The notes: a model not told the origin generated them from the letters alone. A stretch of 15,372 nucleotides of DNA from Rhodospirillum sp. UBA1311 (GCA_002307145.1 DBTR01000064.1:54383-69754), one strand, 5' to 3'; positions 7,782 to 14,738 are shown, numbered from the stretch's first letter. Numbers and translations: made by a program.

Positions 7782-9151
7782 TCCGCTGGCGGCCCCGGAG
7801 CCTGATCGCGCAGACGATCATCGTCCTGATGGTCGGCCTCACCGCGTCGCACCTGTTGAGCATGGTGGTGTATTCGGGCGACCGGATCAGCGCGCTCACC
7901 CGCCAGGGCGACCGCGCCACCGCGATGCGCGTCGCCGACGCCGCCAACCTGATCTTGCGCACCCCCGCCGCCGACCGCACCGACCTCGTGGCGCGCTTCG
8001 CCGGGCTCTCGCTCAACGCCACTCTGCACGAGGCCGCGCCGTTCGCCGCACCCGAGGCCCCGAACGCCGAGACCGAAGCGGTGCGCGGCGACATCGCCGC
8101 GCGGCTGCCGCCCGCAGCGGCGGCGGACGTGCAGGTGATGCTCCAGGCGCAGCAGGACCACGCGACGATGACCGTCGTCCACCACCTGCGCGACGCGCTC
8201 TACGGCGAGCCGGAACGGATGATCGTGCGGGCGGCCCTGCCGCTGCCCGGCGGCGGCTGGCTCCAGCTCGTCGCCCCGCCGCCCGAAGAGGGCGCGGACC
8301 ATTCGGCGCTCGCCTCGATGGCGGCGATGGTGGCGGCGATCGTGGTCGCGGCGGTGTGGGTGGTGCGGCGAATGACCGCACCCCTGAAGACCCTGGCCGA
8401 CGCGGCGCGGCGGATGGCGCGCGACGTCAACGCCCCCGACCTCCCGGAAACCGGCCCGGCGGAAGTGCGGGAGGCGATCGCGGCGTTCAACACGATGCGC
8501 AACGAAGTCCGCCGCCTGCTCGACAACCGCACCCTGATGCTTGCCGCGATCTCGCACGATCTCCGCACCCCGATCACCCTGCTGCGCCTGCGGGTCGAGG
8601 CGTTCGCGCCCGGCGACGACCGCGACCGGATGCTCGGCTCGCTCGCCGACATGGAGCGGATGATCGCCTCGACCCTCGGCTTCGCGCGGCAGGACGCCGC
8701 CGACGAGCCCCACGCGGTGCTCGACCTCGCCGCGCTCCTCGACGCGATGGCCGCCGACATGCAGGATGTCGGCCTCGACGTCGCCTACGCCGGGCCGCAG
8801 GGGCACGTCCGCCTCGCCTGCCGCCCGCAGGCGCTGAAACGCGCAATCGCCAACATCGTCGACAACGCGGTCAACTACGGCGGCCGCGCCGAGATCGACC
8901 TGAAGGTGGCGGCAGACACCCTCCGCCTCACCGTCGCCGACTACGGCCCCGGCCTGCCTCCCGACGAGCTGGAAAAGGTGTTCCAGCCGTTCTACCGCTG
9001 CGAGGCCTCGCGCAGCCGCTCCACCGGCGGCTCGGGCCTCGGGCTCTCGATCGCGCGCGACATCGTCGCGGCGCACGGCGGCACCATCGCGCTCGCCAAC
9101 CGCGCCGGAGGCGGCCTCGTCGTCACCATCGCCTTGCCCCGCGCCGAGTAG
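7778..9151 (+). CDS. EnvZ-like membrane sensor histidine kinase
   Basis: This 457-residue kinase has TM1 at about residues 10-32, a periplasmic sensor of about 145 residues, TM2 at about 178-196, and a HAMP linker at about 197-250. The phospho-acceptor is His260 in AISHDLRTPITLLRLR, a sequence close to the EnvZ H-box. The ATP-binding domain shows the N-box IANIVDNAVNYGG (Asn363), the G1 box DYGPGLPPDELEKVF and the G2 box GGSGLGLSIARD, so it should be active. The periplasmic part contains scattered His (H84, H128, H135, H136) and Met (M121, M131) residues that could bind metal, but no known copper-sensor motif is recognised. Its ATG overlaps the regulator stop (ATGA), marking them as a cognate pair. 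The signal sensed is unknown; copper or silver is likely from context. Confidence 0.93.
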   Translation: MIRWRPRSLIAQTIIVLMVGLTASHLLSMVVYSGDRISALTRQGDRATAMRVADAANLILRTPAADRTDLVARFAGLSLNATLHEAAPFAAPEAPNAETEAVRGDIAARLPPAAAADVQVMLQAQQDHATMTVVHHLRDALYGEPERMIVRAALPLPGGGWLQLVAPPPEEGADHSALASMAAMVAAIVVAAVWVVRRMTAPLKTLADAARRMARDVNAPDLPETGPAEVREAIAAFNTMRNEVRRLLDNRTLMLAAISHDLRTPITLLRLRVEAFAPGDDRDRMLGSLADMERMIASTLGFARQDAADEPHAVLDLAALLDAMAADMQDVGLDVAYAGPQGHVRLACRPQALKRAIANIVDNAVNYGGRAEIDLKVAADTLRLTVADYGPGLPPDELEKVFQPFYRCEASRSRSTGGSGLGLSIARDIVAAHGGTIALANRAGGGLVVTIALPRAE

Positions 9152-9218
9152 AACCCCAGGTTGGCCGACGACGCTCCGCAGCCCCATATGGATGCGGAAC
9201 AACCGTTGGAGACAGACC

Positions 9219-9698
9219 ATGGCCAGCTTCGGCACGTGCGTTAGGTATGTCGTGGTTCTCGCGGGCCTCGGCCTCGCGCCGCCCGCCGCCGCCGCGCCGG
9301 CGGACGCTCCTGCGGAAACCGGGATGGTCGGCGGCGTGCCGATGATGAACGCGGAAAGCCTCGCCAAGGCGGAAGCCGAGATCGGCATCCGCCCCGACCA
9401 GAAGGAAGCCTGGACCGCCTACACCGACGCGGTCGCGGGCGCGCTCGAAAATTCGGAGTCGCTGCACCAGAGCATGACGCCGAAGTCGATCTCGCAGCTG
9501 AACCCGGCCGACCGCCAGGCGCTGATGACCGCGATGCACGAACAGCGGAAGGACTCGCTCCAGCAGGTCGCCGCCGCCCGCGCCAACCTCTTCGCCGTCC
9601 TCAACGACACCCAGCGCGCCAAGGCCCGCGACCTCCTCGGCGACGCACCGCGCGGCATGACCGGCGGCGGGATGATGATGACCGCGCCCGCGAAGTGA
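9219..9698 (+). CDS. Exported LTxxQ-motif (Spy/CpxP-like) Met-rich small protein
   Basis: This 159-residue protein has a Sec-like signal (about residues 8-26, ending PAAAA). The mature part is helical, with two segments of the LTxxQ type, IRPDQKEAWTAYTDAV (57-72) and LNDTQRAKARDLLG (128-141). That places it with the Spy/CpxP-like periplasmic proteins, a family of envelope chaperones and stress modulators. Methionines cluster at both ends of the mature chain: GMVGGVPMMN near residue 38 and MTGGGMMM near 147-154. The ATG at 9219 is chosen over one at 9192 because GGAGA lies 6 nt upstream of the former and nothing precedes the latter. It lies 67 nt after the kinase stop on the same strand, so it may be co-transcribed with the two-component genes. 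A role in copper stress is inferred from context and Met content. Confidence 0.8.
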   Translation: MASFGTCVRYVVVLAGLGLAPPAAAAPADAPAETGMVGGVPMMNAESLAKAEAEIGIRPDQKEAWTAYTDAVAGALENSESLHQSMTPKSISQLNPADRQALMTAMHEQRKDSLQQVAAARANLFAVLNDTQRAKARDLLGDAPRGMTGGGMMMTAPAK

Positions 9699-9708
9699 CG
9701 CCTCAGGC

Positions 9709-10503
9709 CTATGCGCGGGGCAGGAAGGGCTCGAATTCGGCGGGGCGTCCGGCTTTCGCGATCAGCACGGTGTTGGGCGGCACGCTCGCCCAGTTTTCCC
9801 GGTCGGTGTCGAGCGGCTCGGAGACGACGACCAGATCGGTGCCGGATTGCCGGTAATAGAGGGTGTTGCCCGCGTCGAGGGCGGAGTAGCGGAAGGCATA
9901 GAGATCGCGACCGTTGGCGAGCGCGGCGGTGAACCGGAACTGCGCGCCATCGCCCTTGGTCCGCACCAGTTCGGCGATCGCGGCGATCGTGCGCGCGGCG
10001 GCGGCGACCGGGTCGGCCTCGCCCTCGGCCGCTCCGGCCAGCCCCGCGCCGAGGATCGCGAGGAAGATCGCCTCCGAGTCCGTGGTTCCGGCGCGGCTGG
10101 CATAGAGGTCGTCGGGAATCAAAGCCTCGACGTCGCGGCGCAGCACCGCCCAATTGCCGATCAGGCCGTTGTGCATGAACATCCAGACGCCGCTCGCGAA
10201 CGGGTGGCAGTTGGTGCGGGTCACGGCGGTTCCGGTGGCGGCGCGCACATGGGCGAAGAACATCCGCGAGCGCAGGTGGCGGCAGAGGTGGCGCAGGTTT
10301 TCGTCGGACCACGCCGGGCGAAGTTCGCGATAGAGGCCCGGTTCGTCGTGTTCGCCGTACCAGCCGAGGCCGAAGCCGTCGCCGTTGAGCGAAGCCGTCG
10401 CTTCGAGCGCGTGCATGCTCTGCGCGATCAGGGAATGACTGGGGCGGGTGACGTAATACTCAAGCGGAATCGGCTGGCCCCGATAGGCGATCCAACGACA
10501 CAT
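9709..10503 (-). CDS. Class II glutamine amidotransferase, Dug3/YafJ-like
   Basis: This 264-residue protein is almost entirely one Ntn-hydrolase glutaminase domain. The start MCRWIAYRG puts the catalytic Cys at position 2, exposed after Met removal. Other family landmarks are NGDGFGLGWY (40-49), FAHVRAATG (83-91), TNCHPF (97-102) and FMHNGLIGNW (109-118). The N-terminal pattern, including TRPSHSLIAQS and the AWSDENL segment, resembles yeast Dug3, which hydrolyses the gamma-glutamyl bond of glutathione together with Dug2. It looks less like the mycobacterial hydrolase EgtC. There is no synthase domain, so it should act as an amidohydrolase or need a partner. It starts 14 nt after the YbdK-like gene, and its AAGGAG ribosome site overlaps that gene's stop codon, so the two are probably translationally coupled. 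The substrate is not known. Confidence 0.9.
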   Translation of the reverse strand: MCRWIAYRGQPIPLEYYVTRPSHSLIAQSMHALEATASLNGDGFGLGWYGEHDEPGLYRELRPAWSDENLRHLCRHLRSRMFFAHVRAATGTAVTRTNCHPFASGVWMFMHNGLIGNWAVLRRDVEALIPDDLYASRAGTTDSEAIFLAILGAGLAGAAEGEADPVAAAARTIAAIAELVRTKGDGAQFRFTAALANGRDLYAFRYSALDAGNTLYYRQSGTDLVVVSEPLDTDRENWASVPPNTVLIAKAGRPAEFEPFLPRA

Positions 10504-10517
10504 TGCGCAAAGGCTCC

Positions 10518-11618
10518 TTAAACCGGCGACGTGGTGCGGTCGATCCAGGCGACCACCGCCGCGAGCGCCGCATCCTCGCCGTCGGCGAGAGCGGCTTCGA
10601 ATACCGCGATCTGTTCATCCGCCGAGGTTCCCTCAAGAGCGATCGCCTTGCAACGCGCAATCGCATCGTTGCAGTCGAGGGCGTCGGCATCCTCGGCGAC
10701 GAGGTCGGCGAGGCGGTCGAGGAATTCCGGCACCGGAACCGCCCCAGCCACGGTGACGAACTTGGCGGCGACGCCGTAACGCTTCGCCTGCCAGAGGTTC
10801 TCCGAGGCGATCGCGCGCGCCACCGGGTCGACCCCGGTGAACGGCGCACGCTCGAACAGATAGCGCACCAGCACCCGATAAAGCCCGGCGATCGCCACCG
10901 CGTCTTCCGCGCGGGTGCAGCAGTCGGCGGCGCGGAGTTCAAGGGTCGGATAGGTGAGCGACGGCCGCAGCGTCCACCACACGTGGGAGGCATCCTTGAT
11001 CGCCCCGGCGTTGGTCAGCGCGCGGACGTAGGCGTCGAAATCGGACTGATTGAAGATCAGCTCGGGCAGGCCGGTGCGCGGCAGTTCGTCGTAGGCGGCG
11101 AGGCGGTAGCTCTTGAGCCCGGTCGCCTGGGACTGCCAGAACGGCGACGAGGTGGAGAGCGCGAGAAACAGCGGGACGTAAGGCACCATCGCGCACATGA
11201 TTTCGAACCGCCGCGCCGGATCAGGCAGCTCGACATGGACGTGCATGCCGCAGAACATGTTGCGCTTCCCGATGATCTGGAGGTCGTCCATGATCGCGTC
11301 GTAGCGCCGCTTCTTGCTCTGCACCGATTCGCGCCAGGCCGCGGTCGGGTGGGTGCCGCTGGCGAGGAACGACATGCCGTGCGCGGCGGCGGCCGCCTTG
11401 ACCATGCCGCGCAGTTCGAATACCTGCTCGCGGCCTTCCGCGAGAGTATTGCAGGGAAGCGTCGCGACCTCGATCTGCGCCTCAAGAAACTCCCGCCCGA
11501 TCCGCCCGCCGCTCGCCCCCTTGGCCTCTGCGAACAACCGCTCGGGCGACTGCCGCGCGACCGCGCGGGTCTCGGCGTCCACCAGGAAGAATTCCTCTTC
11601 GATCCCGAACGAATACAT
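10518..11618 (-). CDS. ybdK: YbdK-type carboxylate-amine (glutamate-cysteine) ligase
   Basis: This 366-residue enzyme (E. coli YbdK is 372) belongs to the GCS2 family of ATP-dependent gamma-glutamyl ligases. Diagnostic segments are the N-terminal FGIEEEFFLVD (4-14), EAQIEVATLP (46-55), ASGTHP (86-91) and the metal/ATP-site CGMHVHVE (123-130), followed by SSPFWQSQATGLKSYR. YbdK proteins form amide bonds between glutamate and cysteine only weakly in vitro, so the true acceptor amine is uncertain. The ATG at 11618 is chosen because AGGGAG lies about 6 nt upstream and the EEEF motif then sits in its usual place; an ATG at 11708 would add 30 unrelated residues. It is the first gene of a two-gene leftward operon with the class II amidotransferase. 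Confidence 0.93.
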   Translation of the reverse strand: MYSFGIEEEFFLVDAETRAVARQSPERLFAEAKGASGGRIGREFLEAQIEVATLPCNTLAEGREQVFELRGMVKAAAAAHGMSFLASGTHPTAAWRESVQSKKRRYDAIMDDLQIIGKRNMFCGMHVHVELPDPARRFEIMCAMVPYVPLFLALSTSSPFWQSQATGLKSYRLAAYDELPRTGLPELIFNQSDFDAYVRALTNAGAIKDASHVWWTLRPSLTYPTLELRAADCCTRAEDAVAIAGLYRVLVRYLFERAPFTGVDPVARAIASENLWQAKRYGVAAKFVTVAGAVPVPEFLDRLADLVAEDADALDCNDAIARCKAIALEGTSADEQIAVFEAALADGEDAALAAVVAWIDRTTSPV

Positions 11619-11748
11619 CGCCAACTCCCTTGGAGCCCAACGGCGCGACGTGACGGAGACCGGAACTTCCTTCGCGCGGGCAGATAGAGAAACCGCCCGC
11701 TCCCCCAACCGGTTCCCGAGCGATCTGTCGGGAAACGCCCCAAAACGA

Positions 11749-11779
11749 CGAAACCCACCGCTTTAGGCGGTGGGTTTCG
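11749..11779 (-). terminator. Intrinsic terminator of tRNA-Ala
   Basis: A perfect 13-bp stem (11749-11761 with 11767-11779) closes a 5-nt loop. It begins two bases after the tRNA 3' end in the direction of transcription and is followed on the minus strand by TCGTTTTGG. It separates the tRNA gene from the downstream ligase operon, which therefore needs its own promoter in 11619-11748; no convincing hexamers were found there. Confidence 0.8.
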
Positions 11780-11780
11780 A

Positions 11781-11856
<76 letters not shown>

Positions 11857-11914
11857 GAACCTTCGACCTGCCGGACTTTATCGCGCCCGGCGGGTCATGG
11901 GAGGCGGCAAATTA

Positions 11915-11958
11915 GTCCGAGATTTCCGCCTTAGCAACAAAAAAAAGCGGGCTCGGAC
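11915..11958. repeat. Interrupted inverted repeat with A8/T8 tract in the loop
   Basis: GTCCGAG (11915-11921) pairs with CTCGGAC (11952-11958), and the inner CCGC (11926-11929) pairs with GCGG (11947-11950). The loop holds eight A residues (11939-11946), read as U8 in the leftward transcript. It lies between the FYDLN gene and tRNA-Ala, both leftward. It may serve as a terminator or processing structure for the FYDLN mRNA, but the U-tract is in the loop rather than after the stem, so the function is unclear. Confidence 0.35.
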
Positions 11959-11991
11959 AATTGCCCCAAAATTCCGGAAATCGCTTCCGTT

Positions 11992-12339
11992 TTAGTCTTC
12001 GTCGTCGGACCCGAGGTTGATCACCTCGGCCATGTCGTCGTCCTCGGCCAGGTCTTCGGTATCCTCGATCAGGCCGTCGTCGGCGTCATCGTCCTCGACC
12101 TCGACCTCGACGTCGTCGAGAACCTCCTCGTCGTCGTCCAGGATCGGCTTGGCCACCTTCGCCTTCGCCTCGGCGGCGTGGGCGGGAGCCTTCTTCATCA
12201 CCCGGCGCGCCTTGGTGACCGCATCCGGCGCGTTCTCGCTGCCGCACTTCGGGCAGACGATCGGCGTGCGCTGCATGTCGTAGAACCGCGTCCCGCAGTT
12301 CAGACAGGTTCGTTTGCTACCCCATTCCGGCTTGGTCAC
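11992..12339 (-). CDS. FYDLN-type zinc-ribbon protein with acidic tail (TIGR02300-like)
   Basis: This 115-residue protein has an N-terminal zinc ribbon with two CxxC knuckles, Cys12/Cys15 and Cys29/Cys32. Between them is the family motif, here FYDMQ (19-23) in place of the usual FYDLN. A basic Ala/Lys linker (about 43-65) follows, then a tail from about residue 68 to the end made mostly of Asp and Glu. This architecture matches an alphaproteobacterial family of unknown function usually found beside aroA, as here. The ribbon suggests a zinc-bound, nucleic-acid or protein contact, but no function is established. The start is GTG at 12339, supported by a nearly complete anti-16S match (AAGGAGGGTGATC, 12341-12353) with AGGAGG 7 nt from the start. 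It is divergent from aroA. Confidence 0.9.
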   Translation of the reverse strand: MTKPEWGSKRTCLNCGTRFYDMQRTPIVCPKCGSENAPDAVTKARRVMKKAPAHAAEAKAKVAKPILDDDEEVLDDVEVEVEDDDADDGLIEDTEDLAEDDDMAEVINLGSDDED

Positions 12340-12366
12340 GGATCACCCTCCTTAAAGGCGCTCGAT

Positions 12367-12401
12367 CCCTTCGCGAGAGGATTGGTCGGAATCGCGAAGG
12401 G
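12367..12401. repeat. 10-bp inverted repeat in the FYDLN leader
   Basis: CCCTTCGCGA (12367-12376) and TCGCGAAGGG (12392-12401) are perfect inverted copies separated by 15 nt. They lie between the FYDLN start codon and its candidate promoter, just downstream of the predicted transcription start. The pair could be an operator for a dimeric regulator or a leader hairpin; sequence alone does not decide. Confidence 0.5.
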
Positions 12402-12411
12402 GGAAGGGCGC

Positions 12412-12439
12412 ATTTGCCATGAAGCGATGGGCCTGTCAA
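12412..12439 (-). promoter_or_regulatory. Candidate sigma-70 promoter of the FYDLN gene
   Basis: On the minus strand a perfect TTGACA (12439-12434) is followed after 16 nt by GCAAAT (12417-12412), a three-of-six -10 match. The predicted start near 12404 places the CCCTTCGCGA inverted repeat at the beginning of a leader of about 65 nt. Confidence 0.4.
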
Positions 12440-12597
12440 AGCGTTTTATCGGCACATCATCGGCATACGCGCGATTTCTCGTCAATTCGGCGGCGGGCCA
12501 AGGTTTCGCCGCACCGGAAAACCGGGAAGAGACTGGCCGAAACCGCGCCGGATGTGCTACCACGCTCCAACCGTTTCCTGAGAATCCGAGAGCCCGC

Positions 12598-13956
12598 ATG
12601 TCCGAGCCGACCCCTGCAGCCACCGCTTCCGACGCGCCCCGCCCGGCGCGCTCGCTCGCCGCCCGTGCGCTGAACGGCACCGCCCGCGTCCCCGGCGACA
12701 AATCGATCTCGCACCGCGCCCTGATGTTCGGCGCGTTGGCGGTCGGCCGCACCCGCGTCACCGGCCTGCTCGAAGGCGAGGACGTGCTGCGCACCGCCGA
12801 GGCGATGCGGCAACTGGGCGCGACCGTCACCCGCGAGGTGGAGGGCGCCTGGAGCGTCGACGGCGTCGGCGTCGGCGGCCTCGCCGAACCCGCCGACGTG
12901 ATCGACATGGGCAACGCGGGCACCGGCGCAAGGCTGCTGATGGGCCTGATCGCCACCCACCCGATCACCGCCGTGTTCACCGGCGACGCCAGCCTGCGCA
13001 GCCGCCCGATGAAGCGGGTGATCGCGCCGCTCTCGCTGTTCGGCGCGGAATTCATGGCGCGCTCCGGCGGCCGCCTGCCGCTCTGCATCACCGGCAATGC
13101 GTCGCCCACGCCGATCACCTACACCGTGCCGGTCGCCTCGGCGCAGGTGAAGTCGGCGGTGCTTCTCGCCGGGCTCAACACCCCCGGCATCACCACGGTG
13201 ATCGAGCCGGTGGCGACCCGCGACCACACCGAACGCATGCTGACCGGATTCGGCGCGGAGCTGAATGTCTCGGTCGCCGCCGACGGCGTCCGCACCATCA
13301 CTCTGGTAGGCCAGCCGCGCCTGCGCCCGTGCGAGATTTCCGTGCCCGCCGATCCGTCGTCCGCCGCCTTCCCGGCGATCGCGGCGCTGCTCGTGCCGGG
13401 CTCGGAGATCGTGCTCGAAAACGTCGGCACCAATCCGCTGCGCTTCGGCGTGTTCGAGACCTTGATCGAGATGGGCGCGGACATCACCTTCGAAAACCCC
13501 CGCGACGTCGCGGGCGAGCCGGTCGCCGACCTCAGGGTGCGCGCCTCGAAGCTCAAGGGAGTTTCGGTGCCGCCCGGACGCGCGCCGTCGATGATCGACG
13601 AATACCCGGTGCTCGCCGTCGCCGCCGCCTGCGCCACCGGCGTCACCCGGATGCAGGGCCTCGCCGAGCTTCGGGTGAAGGAAAGCAACCGCTTCGACGC
13701 GGTGGTGAACGGGCTGAAGGCTTGCGGCGCGACCGTGGCGGCCGAAGGCGACGACATCGTCGTCACCGGCAACGGCATGCCGCCCCAGGGCGGCGCGACG
13801 ATCGCCGCCAACCTCGACCACCGCATCGCCATGGCCTTCCTGGTGCTGGGCGCGGTGAGCGCCCGGCCGATCGCGATCGACGACGTGCGCGCCGTCGACA
13901 CCAGCTTCCCCGGCTTCGCCGAACTGATGAATTCTCTCGGGATGAACCTGCAATGA
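12598..13956 (+). CDS. aroA: 3-Phosphoshikimate 1-carboxyvinyltransferase (EPSP synthase), class II
   Basis: This 452-residue enzyme condenses phosphoenolpyruvate with shikimate-3-phosphate in the aromatic amino acid pathway. It follows the class II (Agrobacterium CP4-like) pattern: VPGDKSISHRALMFG (31-45), LLEGEDVLRT, SAQVKSAVLLAGLNTPGITT, TRDHTE, DPSSAAFP, RAPSMIDEYPVLAVAAA and ELRVKESNR. At the glyphosate-discriminating position it reads GNAGTGAR with Gly108, where CP4 has Ala100. A poorly conserved 20-residue leader rich in Ala/Pro precedes the fold. The ATG at 12598 is taken as the start because it is the closest in-frame start before the fold; the ribosome site (CCGAGAG) is weak. The stop overlaps the cmk start (ATGA). 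The upstream 258-nt gap is shared with the divergent FYDLN gene, and I found no strong rightward promoter hexamers there. Confidence 0.97.
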   Translation: MSEPTPAATASDAPRPARSLAARALNGTARVPGDKSISHRALMFGALAVGRTRVTGLLEGEDVLRTAEAMRQLGATVTREVEGAWSVDGVGVGGLAEPADVIDMGNAGTGARLLMGLIATHPITAVFTGDASLRSRPMKRVIAPLSLFGAEFMARSGGRLPLCITGNASPTPITYTVPVASAQVKSAVLLAGLNTPGITTVIEPVATRDHTERMLTGFGAELNVSVAADGVRTITLVGQPRLRPCEISVPADPSSAAFPAIAALLVPGSEIVLENVGTNPLRFGVFETLIEMGADITFENPRDVAGEPVADLRVRASKLKGVSVPPGRAPSMIDEYPVLAVAAACATGVTRMQGLAELRVKESNRFDAVVNGLKACGATVAAEGDDIVVTGNGMPPQGGATIAANLDHRIAMAFLVLGAVSARPIAIDDVRAVDTSFPGFAELMNSLGMNLQ

Positions 13957-14600
13957 TCATCGCCATCGACGGGCCCGCGGGCGCAGGCAAGGGCACGCTC
14001 GCCCGCCGCCTCGCCAAGGCCTTCGACCTCGCCTACCTCGACACCGGCCTGCTCTACCGCGCCGTCGGCATGCACGTGGTGGAAATGGGCAGCGACCCCG
14101 CCGACCCCGCCGCGGCGATCCACGCCGCCAGGCACCTCGAACTCGCGAGTCTCGATTCGCCGCGGCTGCGGGACGAAATCGCGGCCGATGCCGCCTCCAA
14201 GGTCGCGGCGATTCCGGATGTCCGCGACGCCCTCCTGGCATTCCAGCGCGACTTCGCCGGAAACCCGCCAAGCCCTTACAAGGGCGCGGTTTTGGACGGC
14301 CGCGACATCGGCACCGTGGTCTGCCCCCACGCCGATTTGAAGCTCTTCGTCACCGCCACCGCCGATGAGCGCGCGCGGCGGCGGACCTTGGAGTTGCAGG
14401 CGAAGGGCATCGACGCTATACAGGACCGCATTCTCGCGGACATGCTCGCCCGCGACGAACGGGACCGCGACCGAAAAGTGGCGCCGCTTGCCTCGGCAAA
14501 AGACGCCATCGTTCTGGACACCACGGAACTGGATGCCGATATGGTCTTTGACCGTGCCGTCGCCCATCTCCGCCAAGTGCTGGAGCGCAACGCGGGCTGA
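13953..14600 (+). CDS. cmk: Cytidylate kinase
   Basis: This 215-residue cytosolic enzyme phosphorylates CMP and dCMP with ATP in pyrimidine salvage and DNA precursor supply. The P-loop is GPAGAGKGT (7-15). The nucleotide-binding YLDTGLLYRAV (28-38) supplies Asp30 and Arg36. LDGRDIGTVVCPHADLKLFV is the conserved central segment, RARRR lies next to the LID, and RDERDRDR follows in the NMP-site helix. The length is slightly shorter than E. coli Cmk (about 227). It is translationally coupled to aroA by a four-base ATGA overlap, an order (aroA-cmk-rpsA) common in proteobacteria. A terminator follows 14 nt after the stop. Confidence 0.97.
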   Translation: MIIAIDGPAGAGKGTLARRLAKAFDLAYLDTGLLYRAVGMHVVEMGSDPADPAAAIHAARHLELASLDSPRLRDEIAADAASKVAAIPDVRDALLAFQRDFAGNPPSPYKGAVLDGRDIGTVVCPHADLKLFVTATADERARRRTLELQAKGIDAIQDRILADMLARDERDRDRKVAPLASAKDAIVLDTTELDADMVFDRAVAHLRQVLERNAG

Positions 14601-14613
14601 CACTGCCAGAGCG

Positions 14614-14653
14614 AACCACCACGAACGTAGGCTCTACGTCCGTGGCGGTTTTT
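14614..14653 (+). terminator. Intrinsic terminator after aroA-cmk
   Basis: A 17-nt arm (14614-14630) pairs with 14634-14650 across a 3-nt loop, with 15 Watson-Crick pairs and two A-C mismatches on the + strand. A run of five T (14649-14653) follows at once. Its position between cmk and rpsA suggests that rpsA transcription is largely separated from aroA-cmk. Confidence 0.7.
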
Positions 14654-14738
14654 GTTGCAACAAGGTCGCAAGCGCGGCAAGACCGCCGGAAAAACCGGTT
14701 GGCCCGGATAGCGACACGTGAAAAGGAACCCCTTCGGC

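Noticed and set aside
9175..9198. Small inverted repeat (TCCGCA/TGCGGA) between the kinase and the LTxxQ gene
   Set aside because: Only six pairs across a 12-nt loop and no T-run; too weak to call a terminator or attenuator.
7748..9388. A 546-codon open frame antisense to the sensor kinase
   Set aside because: Translation is Arg/Gly/His-rich without domains; the sense frame has all histidine-kinase boxes.
12457..13953. A long antisense frame across aroA
   Set aside because: Low-complexity antisense translation; the sense frame is a clear EPSP synthase.
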